The position numbers and the translations under genes were made by a program. Below the pieces are notes generated by a model. That model did not search any database and was not told the origin of the DNA. It saw only the letters and a program-made list of their open reading frames with translations. A DNA stretch of 22,299 nucleotides from IMG/VR virus record IMGVR_UViG_3300028571_000136, positions 1 through 22,299 of that record. One strand, written 5' to 3'. The stretch's first letter is position 1. Each line of letters opens with the position of its first letter. Shown piece by piece: positions 8,701-17,346 of this stretch. The DNA is from a virus.

Positions 8701-11700
8701 AGTTGGTGCATCAGTATCAAGGATCGTAGCAAAATTAAAAACTCAAGAAATAACACTTGATCAGGCAAACGCAAAGCTTAAACAATTAACTGCAGATTAT
8801 GGAATCGCTGCAAGTAGTCAAAATAGATTCAATCAAATTTTACAAAGCAGAGGATCTCAATTTGCAAGTAGCGCAAAATCTGCAACTTTAGCATTAGATA
8901 ACAGTAAAAAAGGTTTTGAAAAATTTGGTGGTGCGGCTTTAGCTGCTTCCTTTGTTATACCAATGATTCTACAAACAGTTAGTCAATTTAACGAAGGAAA
9001 TAAAAAATTACAATTAGGAATAAATGCAGCAAGCACAGCATTAAGTCTTACTGCTGCTGGAGCTACTTTTGGAGTTCCTGGTGCAATCGCAGGTGCGGCT
9101 GTTGGAGGTGGATTAGGTTTATATCAATATTTTGAAGGATTAAAAGGCATGGACCTTGAAAAACTTAAAAATGATATTCAAGCGCTTCAAGATGAATTTA
9201 ATAATACTTCAACGTCTGTAAATCAAATTATACCATTAATAGAAAAATATAAAGAGATTCAAGGTTCTAGCCTACCTGATGTTGATAAAGCTGAAGCCTC
9301 ATTAAGGGTTCAAAATCAAATTACTGAAAATATAGGAAAAATTGGACCAGAATTTTCAGATGCCCTATTGAAATCTTTACAAGATGCTGTAAAAAATGGA
9401 GACTATACTGCATTTTCTAATGATTTAAATAAAGCACTTATTAAAAAATCTGCTGAATTATCAAATTTGAGTGCGCAAGCAGTAATCGAGGGTGCGGGAA
9501 AAAATATAACAGATAAATCTGTAGCAGGAGGAATTAGTAAAGCAGTAACTGGGTTACAAACTTCATCAGGAAAAAATATAATACAAGACTTATCAAAGAC
9601 TGAAGAGGGCAAAGCTAAAATTGGAGAAACAATTCAAAAATTAGATTCACTATTATTACAAAGAGCGTCTAAAGAAAAACAAATAAATGATTTAATAGTT
9701 ACTGAAGAGCAAATAGCACAAAGAAGACAAGCAGGAGAAAAAGAATTTTTAGCGTATTCAAAAGAAAAGGGTTCGTTAGGACAAAAAGCTGTAGCGTTAA
9801 TCTTTGGTTACAATAAGGCTTTAGATGAGGGATATGGTAACGAAAAAAATAATAACGAAATAATAAAATTAAGAGAAGATCTAAACAAAGAATTAAATTT
9901 AAATTTAAGTGAATATTTACAAGCCGTCAAACCTTTATATCAAACTACCGAAGAAGGAAGAATACAATTTCAAAAATTAGAAGAAAAAGCTAAAGAATCA
10001 TCTTTTAATCAAGAAGCTGGAAATAAAGTAATTAAAGATACTAAAGCATATCTACTAAACATTAAAGACCATGAAGAAAAAATTGCAGCCTTATTAAAAA
10101 GTGGAATTTCAACAGTAGACCAATATATTCTAGGATTTAAAAATAATACATTAAATGCAAAAGACGCTCAAGAATTTTATAAGAAAACATTTGCATTACA
10201 AAATGATCCATTAAGAATGTTAGGCAAAAGTCAAAATGAACTTAATATGTCTGTTGCAACCACTATACTTAATGAAGACAGTAGAAATAGAGTACTAGAT
10301 CAACTAACAGTAGAGGAAGATAAATTAAGAGCAAAATTAGCAAATAGACAAATAACCGAAGATCAATACGCTAAAGCCCTTGAAGGATTAAAAGATAAAA
10401 TAATTCTTGAACAAAGAAAAGGCGGAACAATATTTGCAGAGGATTTTAGAGGCGGAAGACAAACCGCAAGAGAAAATAAGGCTCTAGCTGGCCAAACACA
10501 ATTAGAAGATTTTGCTGGAGCATTTTTTGATGAATTTGATAATAGTGCTGCAGATTCATTCCGTCAAGCTCAACTGGGTGCCAAAGATACCGCCAATACA
10601 ATCAAAAGTGAATTTAATAACGCCTTCTTATCTTTCGCTAATGGAACAGCTACTGCTAGCGATGCTTTCACAAAAATGGCTCTAAACGTCAGCGACAAGA
10701 TACAGCAATTAGCTCTTGAATTTAGTACAAACCTTATTTTTGGAAAACTTTTCGGGACTACAAGTAATATGTTTGGTGGCGGTGGAAGTGGAGGTATTGG
10801 AGATTTCTTTGGTTCATTATTTAAATCAAAAGGTGGAATGGTTAAAGGATATTCGTCTGGTGGTAATGTAACTGGTGGATCAGGAAATAAGGACGATGTT
10901 CCAGCTATGTTAAGTGGTGGAGAATATGTTATAAAAAAAGATTCTGTTAACAAATATGGTTCTAGTTTACTTCATATGATAAATGGAGGTAGAATTAACG
11001 GATTCGCTTATGGTGGAGAATCTTCTTATAATGGTACAAATGTTTATAGATATAATGATCCTCTTTATCCAACCGCTGGGGAAAATGTTATTGATCCAAG
11101 ACTAAGTTTACAAGCCATTATTGATCCAAATAATCCTCAAAATAAAATTAGGCAAGAAAGAGAGCAGAGTCTTTATGATTATTTAAATTATGCTGAAGGA
11201 GTTAGGTTGGAAAATGAAAGAGCATTACAAGAAAATATAGCCTTAAACAAAAAAATTCAAGATGAATATAATCAGCAAAAAAATGCAAAATCAAACGGGG
11301 CGTGGTATCAAGCTCTTTTTGGACTTGCAGGAGCTGGATTAAGTTTCGTTGGTTCTAATGGGGGTTTTGGCGGGAGTAGTGCCTCAAAATATGGAGCATC
11401 AGCAACTTTAGGAGGTGGAGCGGCAGCAAGACAAAGTTATTCTAATAGCGCACCATTTCGTTATAGTACTCCAACACCAAGAGCAAACGGTGGATATATT
11501 AGAGGTTTTGCAAATGGTGGTTCAAGTGGCAAAGATGATATTCCAGCAATGCTTATGGGGGGTGAATTTGTTGTGAGAAAAGAAGCTGTAAATATGTATG
11601 GCAAAAAATTCTTTGATGACCTTAATTCTGGAAGAGCAAAAAAGTTTGCAGATGGTGGTTCTGTTGATAATTCATCAGCTGGAACGAACTCAACCAGTTA

Positions 11701-11920
11701 TACTCCAACAAATAATGTTAGCGTTGTGGTTAATTTGAATCAAGAAAATGTTGCTAATGAAAATACAAAAGAAGATAGTAATGATGAAAAAAGAGCAGAA
11801 GCTCAAAGAACAAAGGAATTAGCCGAAAAAGTAAAAACTCAAGTAATGAGAGTCATAACAGAACAACAAAGACCTGGAGGATTATTGAGTTCTGCGGTTT
11901 ATAGAAAAATACAAAAATAA
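5732..11920 (+). CDS. Tail tape measure protein
   Basis: A 2,062-residue protein that sets tail length and is ejected ahead of the DNA. Residues ~70-400 match the PhageMin_Tail/TP901-type core (LTDINVILNASAGTLDKF, DVVAVAATELSRQGLGLEET, TARGGAVIGNSLKTIFTRIE). Hydrophobic segments at ~411-450, ~1065-1085 and ~1097-1132 could enter or form a channel in the host membrane. Four GFIPNF motifs lie at residues 538, 620, 890 and 963. Coiled-coil and helical parts fill ~1140-1640. A Gly-rich C-terminal part carries two DD(V/I)PAML..GE(Y/F)V modules (~1721 and ~1935). At 0.15 nm per residue the maximal tail length would be about 310 nm (inference). Its stop is one base from the stop of the convergent gene at 11922. 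The ATG has an SD (AAAGGA). No sign of frameshift. Confidence 0.95.
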   Translation: MARTSATISVGADTRQLERDIQGALSRDFKLKGLNEKAFTQPLGRITGSANEFQKSLDASNARVIAFGASAGLIFTVEKAFTSLVKSTIDVQKSLTDINVILNASAGTLDKFGNSLFDIAKNTGQSFDVVAVAATELSRQGLGLEETLRRTQDALILTRLSGLDTASAVEALTATINSFNKAGLDSTTIINKLANVDAAFAVSSGDLAEAIKRVGSSASDAGVGFDELLAIVTSVQQTTARGGAVIGNSLKTIFTRIERTETLDQLEELGIKVRDLQGDALPAIQILSNLSNTFNTLASSQKAQVAETVGGIFQINILKAALGDLGKEYSVYDRALQTSANSTDQAIQRNEALNQTLSALINQTFQNLIRVSSDVGEISLGPTFKNTLEILNKGLESLSTDSSSTGGKIGKGILEGIGTFISGPGVILITAVFGKLLLNLGKFAAQSLGVLLNINTQSEQRVQIQAKINEVLAQEPSLVAAIYSKQISVLEVENQILNIIRLQTIERERAAAVSATIAGGLTKRGVSTKGGSLKASSGFIPNFNASEIYGALAGGYAPGNIRQMNIPGKGNVTYNSAETVKNFPGMSQPAIMPPQDSKAGKNYKKQFSSAHGFNPYASEGFIPNFVTTPFQKAQKLFTEARSSKLDVEDLIRKRNYIITPEIRKEIEGIKTDPKKTAQTKGEVVTYDASKLGIVGVGGRRGTVDAQTAFSTLGYTKDPRSVKFVGIQARTLEDLKNSEVRDKNSFSTKINDLFYNPLAQLANDIFGPLSPDPKFKSVLASNTRKAGINLFPPGAEGSIFEAAVNLGTKKGGSLEAAFNQNASQKPFDFEEASPPATAFNSKFGFTPPVLRADAKRTISSEQAREIIDKAYRDAITRSDPKLPKPRIAASGFIPNFTALDNAIGREVAAGTATSKIRVGKDARLTSSANPLGLGVYNTKDEPMGLGQGVERYGSKAKTAGAAAGFIPNFAELSFNPGSKGAIMDPLVADKRVGASVSRIVAKLKTQEITLDQANAKLKQLTADYGIAASSQNRFNQILQSRGSQFASSAKSATLALDNSKKGFEKFGGAALAASFVIPMILQTVSQFNEGNKKLQLGINAASTALSLTAAGATFGVPGAIAGAAVGGGLGLYQYFEGLKGMDLEKLKNDIQALQDEFNNTSTSVNQIIPLIEKYKEIQGSSLPDVDKAEASLRVQNQITENIGKIGPEFSDALLKSLQDAVKNGDYTAFSNDLNKALIKKSAELSNLSAQAVIEGAGKNITDKSVAGGISKAVTGLQTSSGKNIIQDLSKTEEGKAKIGETIQKLDSLLLQRASKEKQINDLIVTEEQIAQRRQAGEKEFLAYSKEKGSLGQKAVALIFGYNKALDEGYGNEKNNNEIIKLREDLNKELNLNLSEYLQAVKPLYQTTEEGRIQFQKLEEKAKESSFNQEAGNKVIKDTKAYLLNIKDHEEKIAALLKSGISTVDQYILGFKNNTLNAKDAQEFYKKTFALQNDPLRMLGKSQNELNMSVATTILNEDSRNRVLDQLTVEEDKLRAKLANRQITEDQYAKALEGLKDKIILEQRKGGTIFAEDFRGGRQTARENKALAGQTQLEDFAGAFFDEFDNSAADSFRQAQLGAKDTANTIKSEFNNAFLSFANGTATASDAFTKMALNVSDKIQQLALEFSTNLIFGKLFGTTSNMFGGGGSGGIGDFFGSLFKSKGGMVKGYSSGGNVTGGSGNKDDVPAMLSGGEYVIKKDSVNKYGSSLLHMINGGRINGFAYGGESSYNGTNVYRYNDPLYPTAGENVIDPRLSLQAIIDPNNPQNKIRQEREQSLYDYLNYAEGVRLENERALQENIALNKKIQDEYNQQKNAKSNGAWYQALFGLAGAGLSFVGSNGGFGGSSASKYGASATLGGGAAARQSYSNSAPFRYSTPTPRANGGYIRGFANGGSSGKDDIPAMLMGGEFVVRKEAVNMYGKKFFDDLNSGRAKKFADGGSVDNSSAGTNSTSYTPTNNVSVVVNLNQENVANENTKEDSNDEKRAEAQRTKELAEKVKTQVMRVITEQQRPGGLLSSAVYRKIQK
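7343..8635 (+). repeat. Four GFIPNF repeats inside the tape measure protein
   Basis: The hexapeptide GFIPNF is encoded at 7343, 7589, 8399 and 8618 (residues 538, 620, 890, 963), each time after a small-residue run (SS, SE, AS, AA). Between the last two, a unit of about 73 residues holds A-IGREVAAG, NPLGLGVYNT and EPMGLGQGVER. The motif is known as a recurrent element in large tail proteins of many phages; its role is not established. The DNA copies differ at synonymous sites, so the repeat is old. Confidence 0.85.
10838..11661 (+). repeat. Duplicated Gly-rich DD(V/I)PAML module at the tape measure C-terminus
   Basis: Two copies of a ~50-residue module, about 214 residues apart: KDDVPAMLSGGEYVIKKDSV followed by NKYG..LLHMINGG (residues ~1720-1760), and KDDIPAMLMGGEFVVRKEAV followed by NMYG..FFDDLNSG (~1934-1975). 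Each is flanked by GG-rich loops. The element is common near the C-termini of phage tape measure proteins. The spacer contains a charged helix (~1795-1850) and a hydrophobic Gly/Ala segment (~1858-1880). Confidence 0.85.
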
Positions 11921-11921
11921 T

Positions 11922-13337
11922 TTATAATATTAATTTTGCTGAGAAGTTGATTAAATCTTTATCTGATATAATTTGAGATTTATTAATAGAAGGATTTTCA
12001 ATTAAATATTCATTTAAAGTCTGTAAATCATATGAATATTTGAACAATAAGGTGATATAATCCTTGCCGTCGATATTTGTCTTGTATTTTTCGCTATATT
12101 TGAGGTTATTGCTAGTTTCTATATAGAATTTCTCATTGTTGTAAAAAGTGGTTATATATTCAATATAAATATTACAAGTATTGCTATTTTCTTCGATTTC
12201 GATGATTTTGGCTTGAAGTACCCCTTGGTTTTGAAGATAATCTAGGTCAATGGCCACATCTTCGTAGGCACTAGAATCTTTACCATAAAAACCTAAATAT
12301 CTCTTTTGTAGGTTATAGTTATTATCAATTACGTCATCTGTATTTAAATCATTAGACAAGCATATAGTTTTATTAGCTTGATCTTTATTTAAAAGTGGGA
12401 AATAACGATTAAATGCAATATCATTAATTGATATATTTGAAGTTAAGCTATTTGAATTTAAACTTTCATTATTGAATAAATACAAGTAATTTTGATAGAA
12501 TACTACAGTTTCATTATTTACAGACTGCTTATATATTTTGCCAATATTAAATGTTTGATTAGGGAAATATTCTTCGTATAGATTATTAATGTCTTCTTGA
12601 GATTCTCTTCCTTTTAAAAAATTATATAATTCAGATTGAAAGTAATTAAGTGGAATAACTTTAATGTTTAAGTTCTCAGAGATTTCAACAATATCGCTTT
12701 CAATAAAAGGTATTGTTAATAATACCGTAGATTCATTTACATCTAACCATTTTTCTTCAACTTTTTCAGTAAATAGATTTGTTAATTTTTTATTTTTAAC
12801 TAACTTATTGGAAACTTCGCTCAATATGAGGAATGAATATACCTCTTGCTGTTTAAAATATTCTTTATTTATAAGTAATTTTACTGTAAGGTAGTCGCTA
12901 CTGCGATAAATTTTATTAAATAAAGTATTTTTATCTAAATTTTCAATTTCAGCATATTCTGCGCCAAGTTCAAAATCTCCTTTGCCGTCATTATTATAAT
13001 CTACTTCAAATTTTAAATTTTTAAAAAAACCGAGTTTATTATTTAATTCTTTATATTTTATATAATTATTGTGAAAATCATATTTAAAAATATTTTTAGT
13101 TTTATTTTTAGACACCTCTACAGTAAGCTTTGGTTTAAGCATAAAATCTTCACATAGAAGATTAGATTCCGTAATAAATTCATGATTATTTAAATTTAAA
13201 TTTTGGTCTATCAAGTAATTATTTTCATTTTTTACTTTTACATTATAAGTTGGGAACTGTGTATCAATTTTTAAAAATTCAGGAATATTTCTGATAGTTT
13301 CCCATTCCAAAGTTAAATTTAAATTTTTTACTTTCAT
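11922..13337 (-). CDS. Unidentified tail-tip-associated protein with calcium-loop-like motifs
   Basis: A 471-residue acidic, Asn/Tyr-rich protein, last gene of the minus-strand tail-tip operon, only 3 bases after the gpJ-like stop. It is beta-rich without signal peptide or membrane span. Two Asp-rich loops resemble calcium-binding loops: D113-x-N-x-D-G-K-G-D121 (very like the D-x-N-x-D-G-K-x-D of FG-GAP or dockerin loops) and D330-x-N-x-D-D-x-x-D338. In lambda-like phages the gene after J encodes an outer-membrane-interaction or side-fibre protein, so a role at the distal tail such as receptor contact is plausible, but no family is recognised. The start ATG has no SD. Its stop lies one base from the tape measure stop on the other strand, with no clear terminator between them. 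Confidence 0.65.
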   Translation of the reverse strand: MKVKNLNLTLEWETIRNIPEFLKIDTQFPTYNVKVKNENNYLIDQNLNLNNHEFITESNLLCEDFMLKPKLTVEVSKNKTKNIFKYDFHNNYIKYKELNNKLGFFKNLKFEVDYNNDGKGDFELGAEYAEIENLDKNTLFNKIYRSSDYLTVKLLINKEYFKQQEVYSFLILSEVSNKLVKNKKLTNLFTEKVEEKWLDVNESTVLLTIPFIESDIVEISENLNIKVIPLNYFQSELYNFLKGRESQEDINNLYEEYFPNQTFNIGKIYKQSVNNETVVFYQNYLYLFNNESLNSNSLTSNISINDIAFNRYFPLLNKDQANKTICLSNDLNTDDVIDNNYNLQKRYLGFYGKDSSAYEDVAIDLDYLQNQGVLQAKIIEIEENSNTCNIYIEYITTFYNNEKFYIETSNNLKYSEKYKTNIDGKDYITLLFKYSYDLQTLNEYLIENPSINKSQIISDKDLINFSAKLIL

Positions 13338-13340
13338 AAA

Positions 13341-16300
13341 TTAATAAACATTTGCACCAGAAGCTTGAACACTGAAAACAGAGGCTTGATTGGTTAGGTT
13401 GAACGATGCCGCAAGAGCAGAGGTTCTTTCTCCTATATTATTTTCAGCAAATATTCTAAAATAGTATGTACCAGCACCAGTTGGTGTTATAAATGGTGGT
13501 ATATTACCTATAGCCCAATTAAGTGGAGCTAAACCAGTTCTAATTGTTAAAGGAGATATCGCATCAAATAAATATGATTCTGGCGTTTGAGTCGTGCTTG
13601 TAAAATCAGAAAATGGTTTTACGTATACATAATATAAGTTATTACTTGCATTATTTATTGGCGGTTGTATATTATACATTATACTATTAATTCCACCTTG
13701 ATTTGTTGTATAAATTGAATTACAAGCATTGGTTGTACAATAACTATTAGTAATAGGACTCCTAAAGATTCCACTTAAAAATAAAGTAGGAGCAACTGGA
13801 GCTGCAGGTCTAAGCGGTACGTTAACTAAATCATTTACATTATCAATATTTGCGTATTTTTGATCATTATATTCAAGGGCGTTAATATTAAATAATTGTA
13901 GTTCTTTTTCTGTAATATCTAATACTCTATATTTTTTAGGTTTATTAAGATATGATTCTAAATAATATCCTGGATATAAAGTATTGGTTGGATTGTTCAT
14001 TTGAGATCTTGTGTTAATTCCTGCTGTTGCATATCCAGAAGTATTTATATCTATATTCCAAACTGTATTTTGCGGTAAACTATAACCGCTAACTATTAAA
14101 CCTCTTGGAAAATTAAGTCTTATATTGTTAGAATATATCCCAGATCCACTAGTTAAATATTTTTGTGGATTATTTATTGTAATAGACTGCAACTGACTTC
14201 TTCTAAAGAATGAACTATTTAATCCTGTTACTCCTGAAGATGTAACATTAAAACCAGTAATATATAAATCTCCAAGTTGTGTTCCAGGATTTAAATTATA
14301 AGTTGGAGTTAATACATTAAATACAAATGAATTATTCATATTTGCGCCAGTAATTGCGTATGTATTAGTAAAATTATATGGAGTATCTAATACTGCGTAT
14401 CCACTAGTTAGTTCTAATGTTCTTCCTGCATAAGATTGATTTTTTCTATATTGATCATGAATTGATATAACATCTCCTGGCCTTAAATAATTGCCCTCTA
14501 GACCAACTTGAAAATCAACCAATTCTGTTTCTGTATTTTGAGTAAGTAAAAGCCATTTGCCAATTCTTTTCGCTTGACTACTGCTTGTGCAACCAAACGC
14601 AACAATTTCTGTTTCTCGTATTCCGTATTTTAATATTGAGTTTTTATCTTCTACATATTCCATTGCTGGTTTATAATTATCATTTTTATCATTAAATCTT
14701 ATGGTCGCTACTGTTTTTCTTGATTTTTTAGAAGCATCAGAATAATTAAATGACCCTTCTATGACATTACTATTATTAAAAAGATATATAGGCTCTTTTA
14801 ATGAATCTTGAGATACAGTTATTTGTCCAGCTGAATAATATACGATCGCTCTAAAAATACTCGACATATCATTTAAAACTTTATAGGCTTCTTCTTTTGT
14901 ATTAATATATAAATTACAAGTAAATCTGGGCTCTAAACCTCCAAGACCATCAGATACAAGTTGATCACAATATTGACCAACCTCATACAAAGTCCATTTA
15001 TCTGTTAAGCTAGTATCAATAAATTTTCCTAATCCATATCTATTATTTGTAATTAAATCATAAAAACACCAAGCTGGATTATCAGTCCATGCAATTTTAA
15101 ATTTTCCGTTCCATGGACCAGTATAATTTCTAGCAATTGGGTCATAATTTACTGGTATCTTGACTTTTAATAATCTTAATTTATATGTTCTTGTTGGGAT
15201 ATCATTAAAATATCTTGCATCAAATTTTGAAAACACTAAAGCTGCGTCTGGATAAACAAAACGATCTGAATAAACTTCAGTTATGCTATCTATTGATGTA
15301 GAATTAAAAAGTCCACCCCCCACACTTTCTCTTGTTTTTTTAACAACATCTATAGCCCAACCAATTTGATTTGAAAAAATTTCAAACCAAGGAGTATTTT
15401 CTGCATTAGGCCTTAATGTTATTTCATATGGAACGATCATTGGGCTATTAGCTATTTTTCCTTGCAGTTGAATAGTGTCGACTGAATATCCTTCTCTTAG
15501 ATAAGGTTTATATTTAGATGTATCTAATAATATAAGACTATTGTCTGAAAGAATTCTATATATTGCAAACGTAAAAACTCCAACTTGTGGCTCAACATCT
15601 CCAGCGTTTGATCCAGCTAGAATTTGTTCATTTAAACTATTTATTTTTATATTTATTTTAATTGATGAAACATCAGTATTATATACATAGTAAGTTTTTG
15701 GTGTTAATATTTGAGTTCCAGTTAATTGATAAAATCCGTATAAAGTTTCATTTATGCTTTTTGTTACAGATGTTTGTAATGGTATTTTATTTTGATCAAC
15801 TTGTTTACCAAAGTAATTTCTTCTTTCTTCATATAGATTTAAATATGGATTATAAATTGTATGATCATTTGTTTTTTCGCCATATGTATATTTATAATTT
15901 ACATATTGAAAATTATAAAACCCTGCAAGATCTGTAATTGGAGTATCATTCCAATATATTGATCTAGTTTCTGGATTACTATAAGTTTGTTCGTATGGTT
16001 GAAATCTAACGCTAGTATATCCTATATCTCCAATTGATTTTCCACTTAAATTTGGAATATATAACCCACTAACAAATCCTTCAATTGGACCCTCGCAAAC
16101 TAAATCTAATACGTTAACTTGACCAATGGAATTATATGCTCTTTGATCTTTAAATCTTTGAGTTAAAAATACTCCATTATCTAATGGAGCCGTTCCAGCT
16201 TCTACAGCTGCAACATTACTTACTCCAAATATTGTTCTTAAATCTGGCGCACCAAAAGTATTCGCCCTAAAGAGTGTACCATCTGCAACACTTCCATCTC

Positions 16301-16577
16301 TAGTACTAAATCTTTGAATATTGGCCCCAGTCATTACAGCTAATACAGTATGCCTTGCAAGAAACCCACTTGGCCCCCTGCCATAAATATTTGGCGCGCC
16401 TGGATTAGAGGTAGGGACAGGCAATGCTGTACCACTAAAGCTTAAACACAAATTACCACCACCTACATCATCTTGAGCCGTACTTTCTGGAAAATTATAT
16501 CCACATACTCCTTGACCAACATTTCCAGGAAAAACAAGGTATTGTAAACCGTCTGCGTATTTATTTGGATTTCCCAT
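13341..16577 (-). CDS. J: gpJ-like tail tip / host specificity protein
   Basis: A 1,078-residue central tail-tip protein that forms the distal hub and usually contacts the receptor. Lambda gpJ hallmarks in order: LVCEGPIEG (~159-167), AWTDNPAWCFYDLIT (~496-510), YCDQLVSDGLGGLEPRFTCN (~536-555), an FNYSD...TVATIRFND segment (~610-630), FGCTSSSQAKRIGKWLL (~661-677) and LRPGDVISI (~698-706). The C-terminal ~150 residues include a fibronectin-III-like strand pattern (YYFRIFAENNIGERTSA). Unlike lambda gpJ, where EGPIEG lies near residue 30, ~150 residues precede it here: a Gly-rich segment with Cys25 and Cys44. It follows the I-like gene by 4 bases; no SD. It is probably cotranscribed from the divergent promoter near 20036. 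Family assignment is firm; receptor unknown. Confidence 0.95.
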   Translation of the reverse strand: MGNPNKYADGLQYLVFPGNVGQGVCGYNFPESTAQDDVGGGNLCLSFSGTALPVPTSNPGAPNIYGRGPSGFLARHTVLAVMTGANIQRFSTRDGSVADGTLFRANTFGAPDLRTIFGVSNVAAVEAGTAPLDNGVFLTQRFKDQRAYNSIGQVNVLDLVCEGPIEGFVSGLYIPNLSGKSIGDIGYTSVRFQPYEQTYSNPETRSIYWNDTPITDLAGFYNFQYVNYKYTYGEKTNDHTIYNPYLNLYEERRNYFGKQVDQNKIPLQTSVTKSINETLYGFYQLTGTQILTPKTYYVYNTDVSSIKINIKINSLNEQILAGSNAGDVEPQVGVFTFAIYRILSDNSLILLDTSKYKPYLREGYSVDTIQLQGKIANSPMIVPYEITLRPNAENTPWFEIFSNQIGWAIDVVKKTRESVGGGLFNSTSIDSITEVYSDRFVYPDAALVFSKFDARYFNDIPTRTYKLRLLKVKIPVNYDPIARNYTGPWNGKFKIAWTDNPAWCFYDLITNNRYGLGKFIDTSLTDKWTLYEVGQYCDQLVSDGLGGLEPRFTCNLYINTKEEAYKVLNDMSSIFRAIVYYSAGQITVSQDSLKEPIYLFNNSNVIEGSFNYSDASKKSRKTVATIRFNDKNDNYKPAMEYVEDKNSILKYGIRETEIVAFGCTSSSQAKRIGKWLLLTQNTETELVDFQVGLEGNYLRPGDVISIHDQYRKNQSYAGRTLELTSGYAVLDTPYNFTNTYAITGANMNNSFVFNVLTPTYNLNPGTQLGDLYITGFNVTSSGVTGLNSSFFRRSQLQSITINNPQKYLTSGSGIYSNNIRLNFPRGLIVSGYSLPQNTVWNIDINTSGYATAGINTRSQMNNPTNTLYPGYYLESYLNKPKKYRVLDITEKELQLFNINALEYNDQKYANIDNVNDLVNVPLRPAAPVAPTLFLSGIFRSPITNSYCTTNACNSIYTTNQGGINSIMYNIQPPINNASNNLYYVYVKPFSDFTSTTQTPESYLFDAISPLTIRTGLAPLNWAIGNIPPFITPTGAGTYYFRIFAENNIGERTSALAASFNLTNQASVFSVQASGANVY

Positions 16578-16581
16578 AAAA

Positions 16582-17346
16582 TTAAAAAGCTAAAGCTTGC
16601 AAAGGTTCTTGACTTATTAGCTGACATCTAGAGTTAAATAAATATTGAGAATTTCCTGCGTTATTTATTTGTAAACTACTAGTATCATAATTACCAGCAT
16701 ATGCTCTATAAACTATATCATAAGTACTAAATACATTATTCCCACCAACCATTAGTTCTCCATATCCTATTGGGACTGGGCCACCTTCACCAACTGTATT
16801 TACTGGTCCATTAAAAAGATAAGAGGTTGGTCCTCCAGCTTCACCCTGTCCATCTATCGGATTGACTTGTTGAGCAGTAAAAGGAACAGATGGTGGGGGT
16901 TTTGATAATAATTCACTTGTTCCTGCTGCAATTAAACCTAAACCAACAAATCCAATCGCCACGGCTGGTAGAAGAAATGGTGTAAATACTGCTATAGCTA
17001 TCGCTGCAACAATTAGAATTGCTCCTACTATTATTTTTCCTATCCCTCCAGAACCTATAATGGATGGAACAATATCTATTGTTTTTATTTTATTTTTAAT
17101 ATTTAAACAGAATTCAGAATTTTTTAATTCATTTATATCTTTGATATTAGGAGATTCATCAAAAAAATTATTATCGTCTGCTAAAATTTCATATTCATAT
17201 TGATCTTTATTATATATTAACCAATGTCTTAATTTTTTAGTATTTATATCTATAGCGTGTAAAGCTTCTGCTACAGAAGAAACATCTAATTCCCATGTTT
17301 CCCCTAAGTCTTCACCCAATTTACCATGCAAATTTACTGTTATCAT
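16582..17346 (-). CDS. I: Lambda I-like tail assembly protein
   Basis: A 254-residue member of the Lambda_tail_I family. The N-terminal ~85 residues form a ubiquitin-like region (ITVNLHGKLGEDLGETWELD, then SVAEALHAI). Next comes a strongly hydrophobic Gly/Ala/Ile segment (~95-147, two possible membrane-active helices), then a Pro-rich linker (KPPPSVPF) and the conserved NGPVNTVGEGGPVPIGYGELMVG block (~179-202). In lambda gpI takes part in tail-tip assembly around gpJ and is not found in the mature tail (family knowledge). The ATG overlaps the stop of the K-like gene by 4 bases, indicating coupling. It is slightly longer than lambda gpI, with ~50 residues after the conserved block. Confidence 0.92.
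   Translation of the reverse strand: MITVNLHGKLGEDLGETWELDVSSVAEALHAIDINTKKLRHWLIYNKDQYEYEILADDNNFFDESPNIKDINELKNSEFCLNIKNKIKTIDIVPSIIGSGGIGKIIVGAILIVAAIAIAVFTPFLLPAVAIGFVGLGLIAAGTSELLSKPPPSVPFTAQQVNPIDGQGEAGGPTSYLFNGPVNTVGEGGPVPIGYGELMVGGNNVFSTYDIVYRAYAGNYDTSSLQINNAGNSQYLFNSRCQLISQEPLQALAF

Noticed and set aside
10570-10953. 127-codon minus-strand open frame within the tape measure gene
   Set aside because: It is antisense to the conserved Gly-rich C-terminal module; its Pro/Leu-rich product is what the complement of Gly-rich codons gives.
11905-11945. Bidirectional terminator between the convergent genes
   Set aside because: Only an imperfect A/T-only palindrome is present, with no GC stem; too weak to call.
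12664-12894. 76-codon plus-strand open frame inside the 471-residue gene
   Set aside because: Antisense shadow without RBS, motif or plausible domain; the minus-strand frame covers the whole region.
15662-15937. 91-codon plus-strand open frame inside the gpJ-like gene
   Set aside because: Antisense to the established gpJ-like coding frame; composition typical of complement translation.
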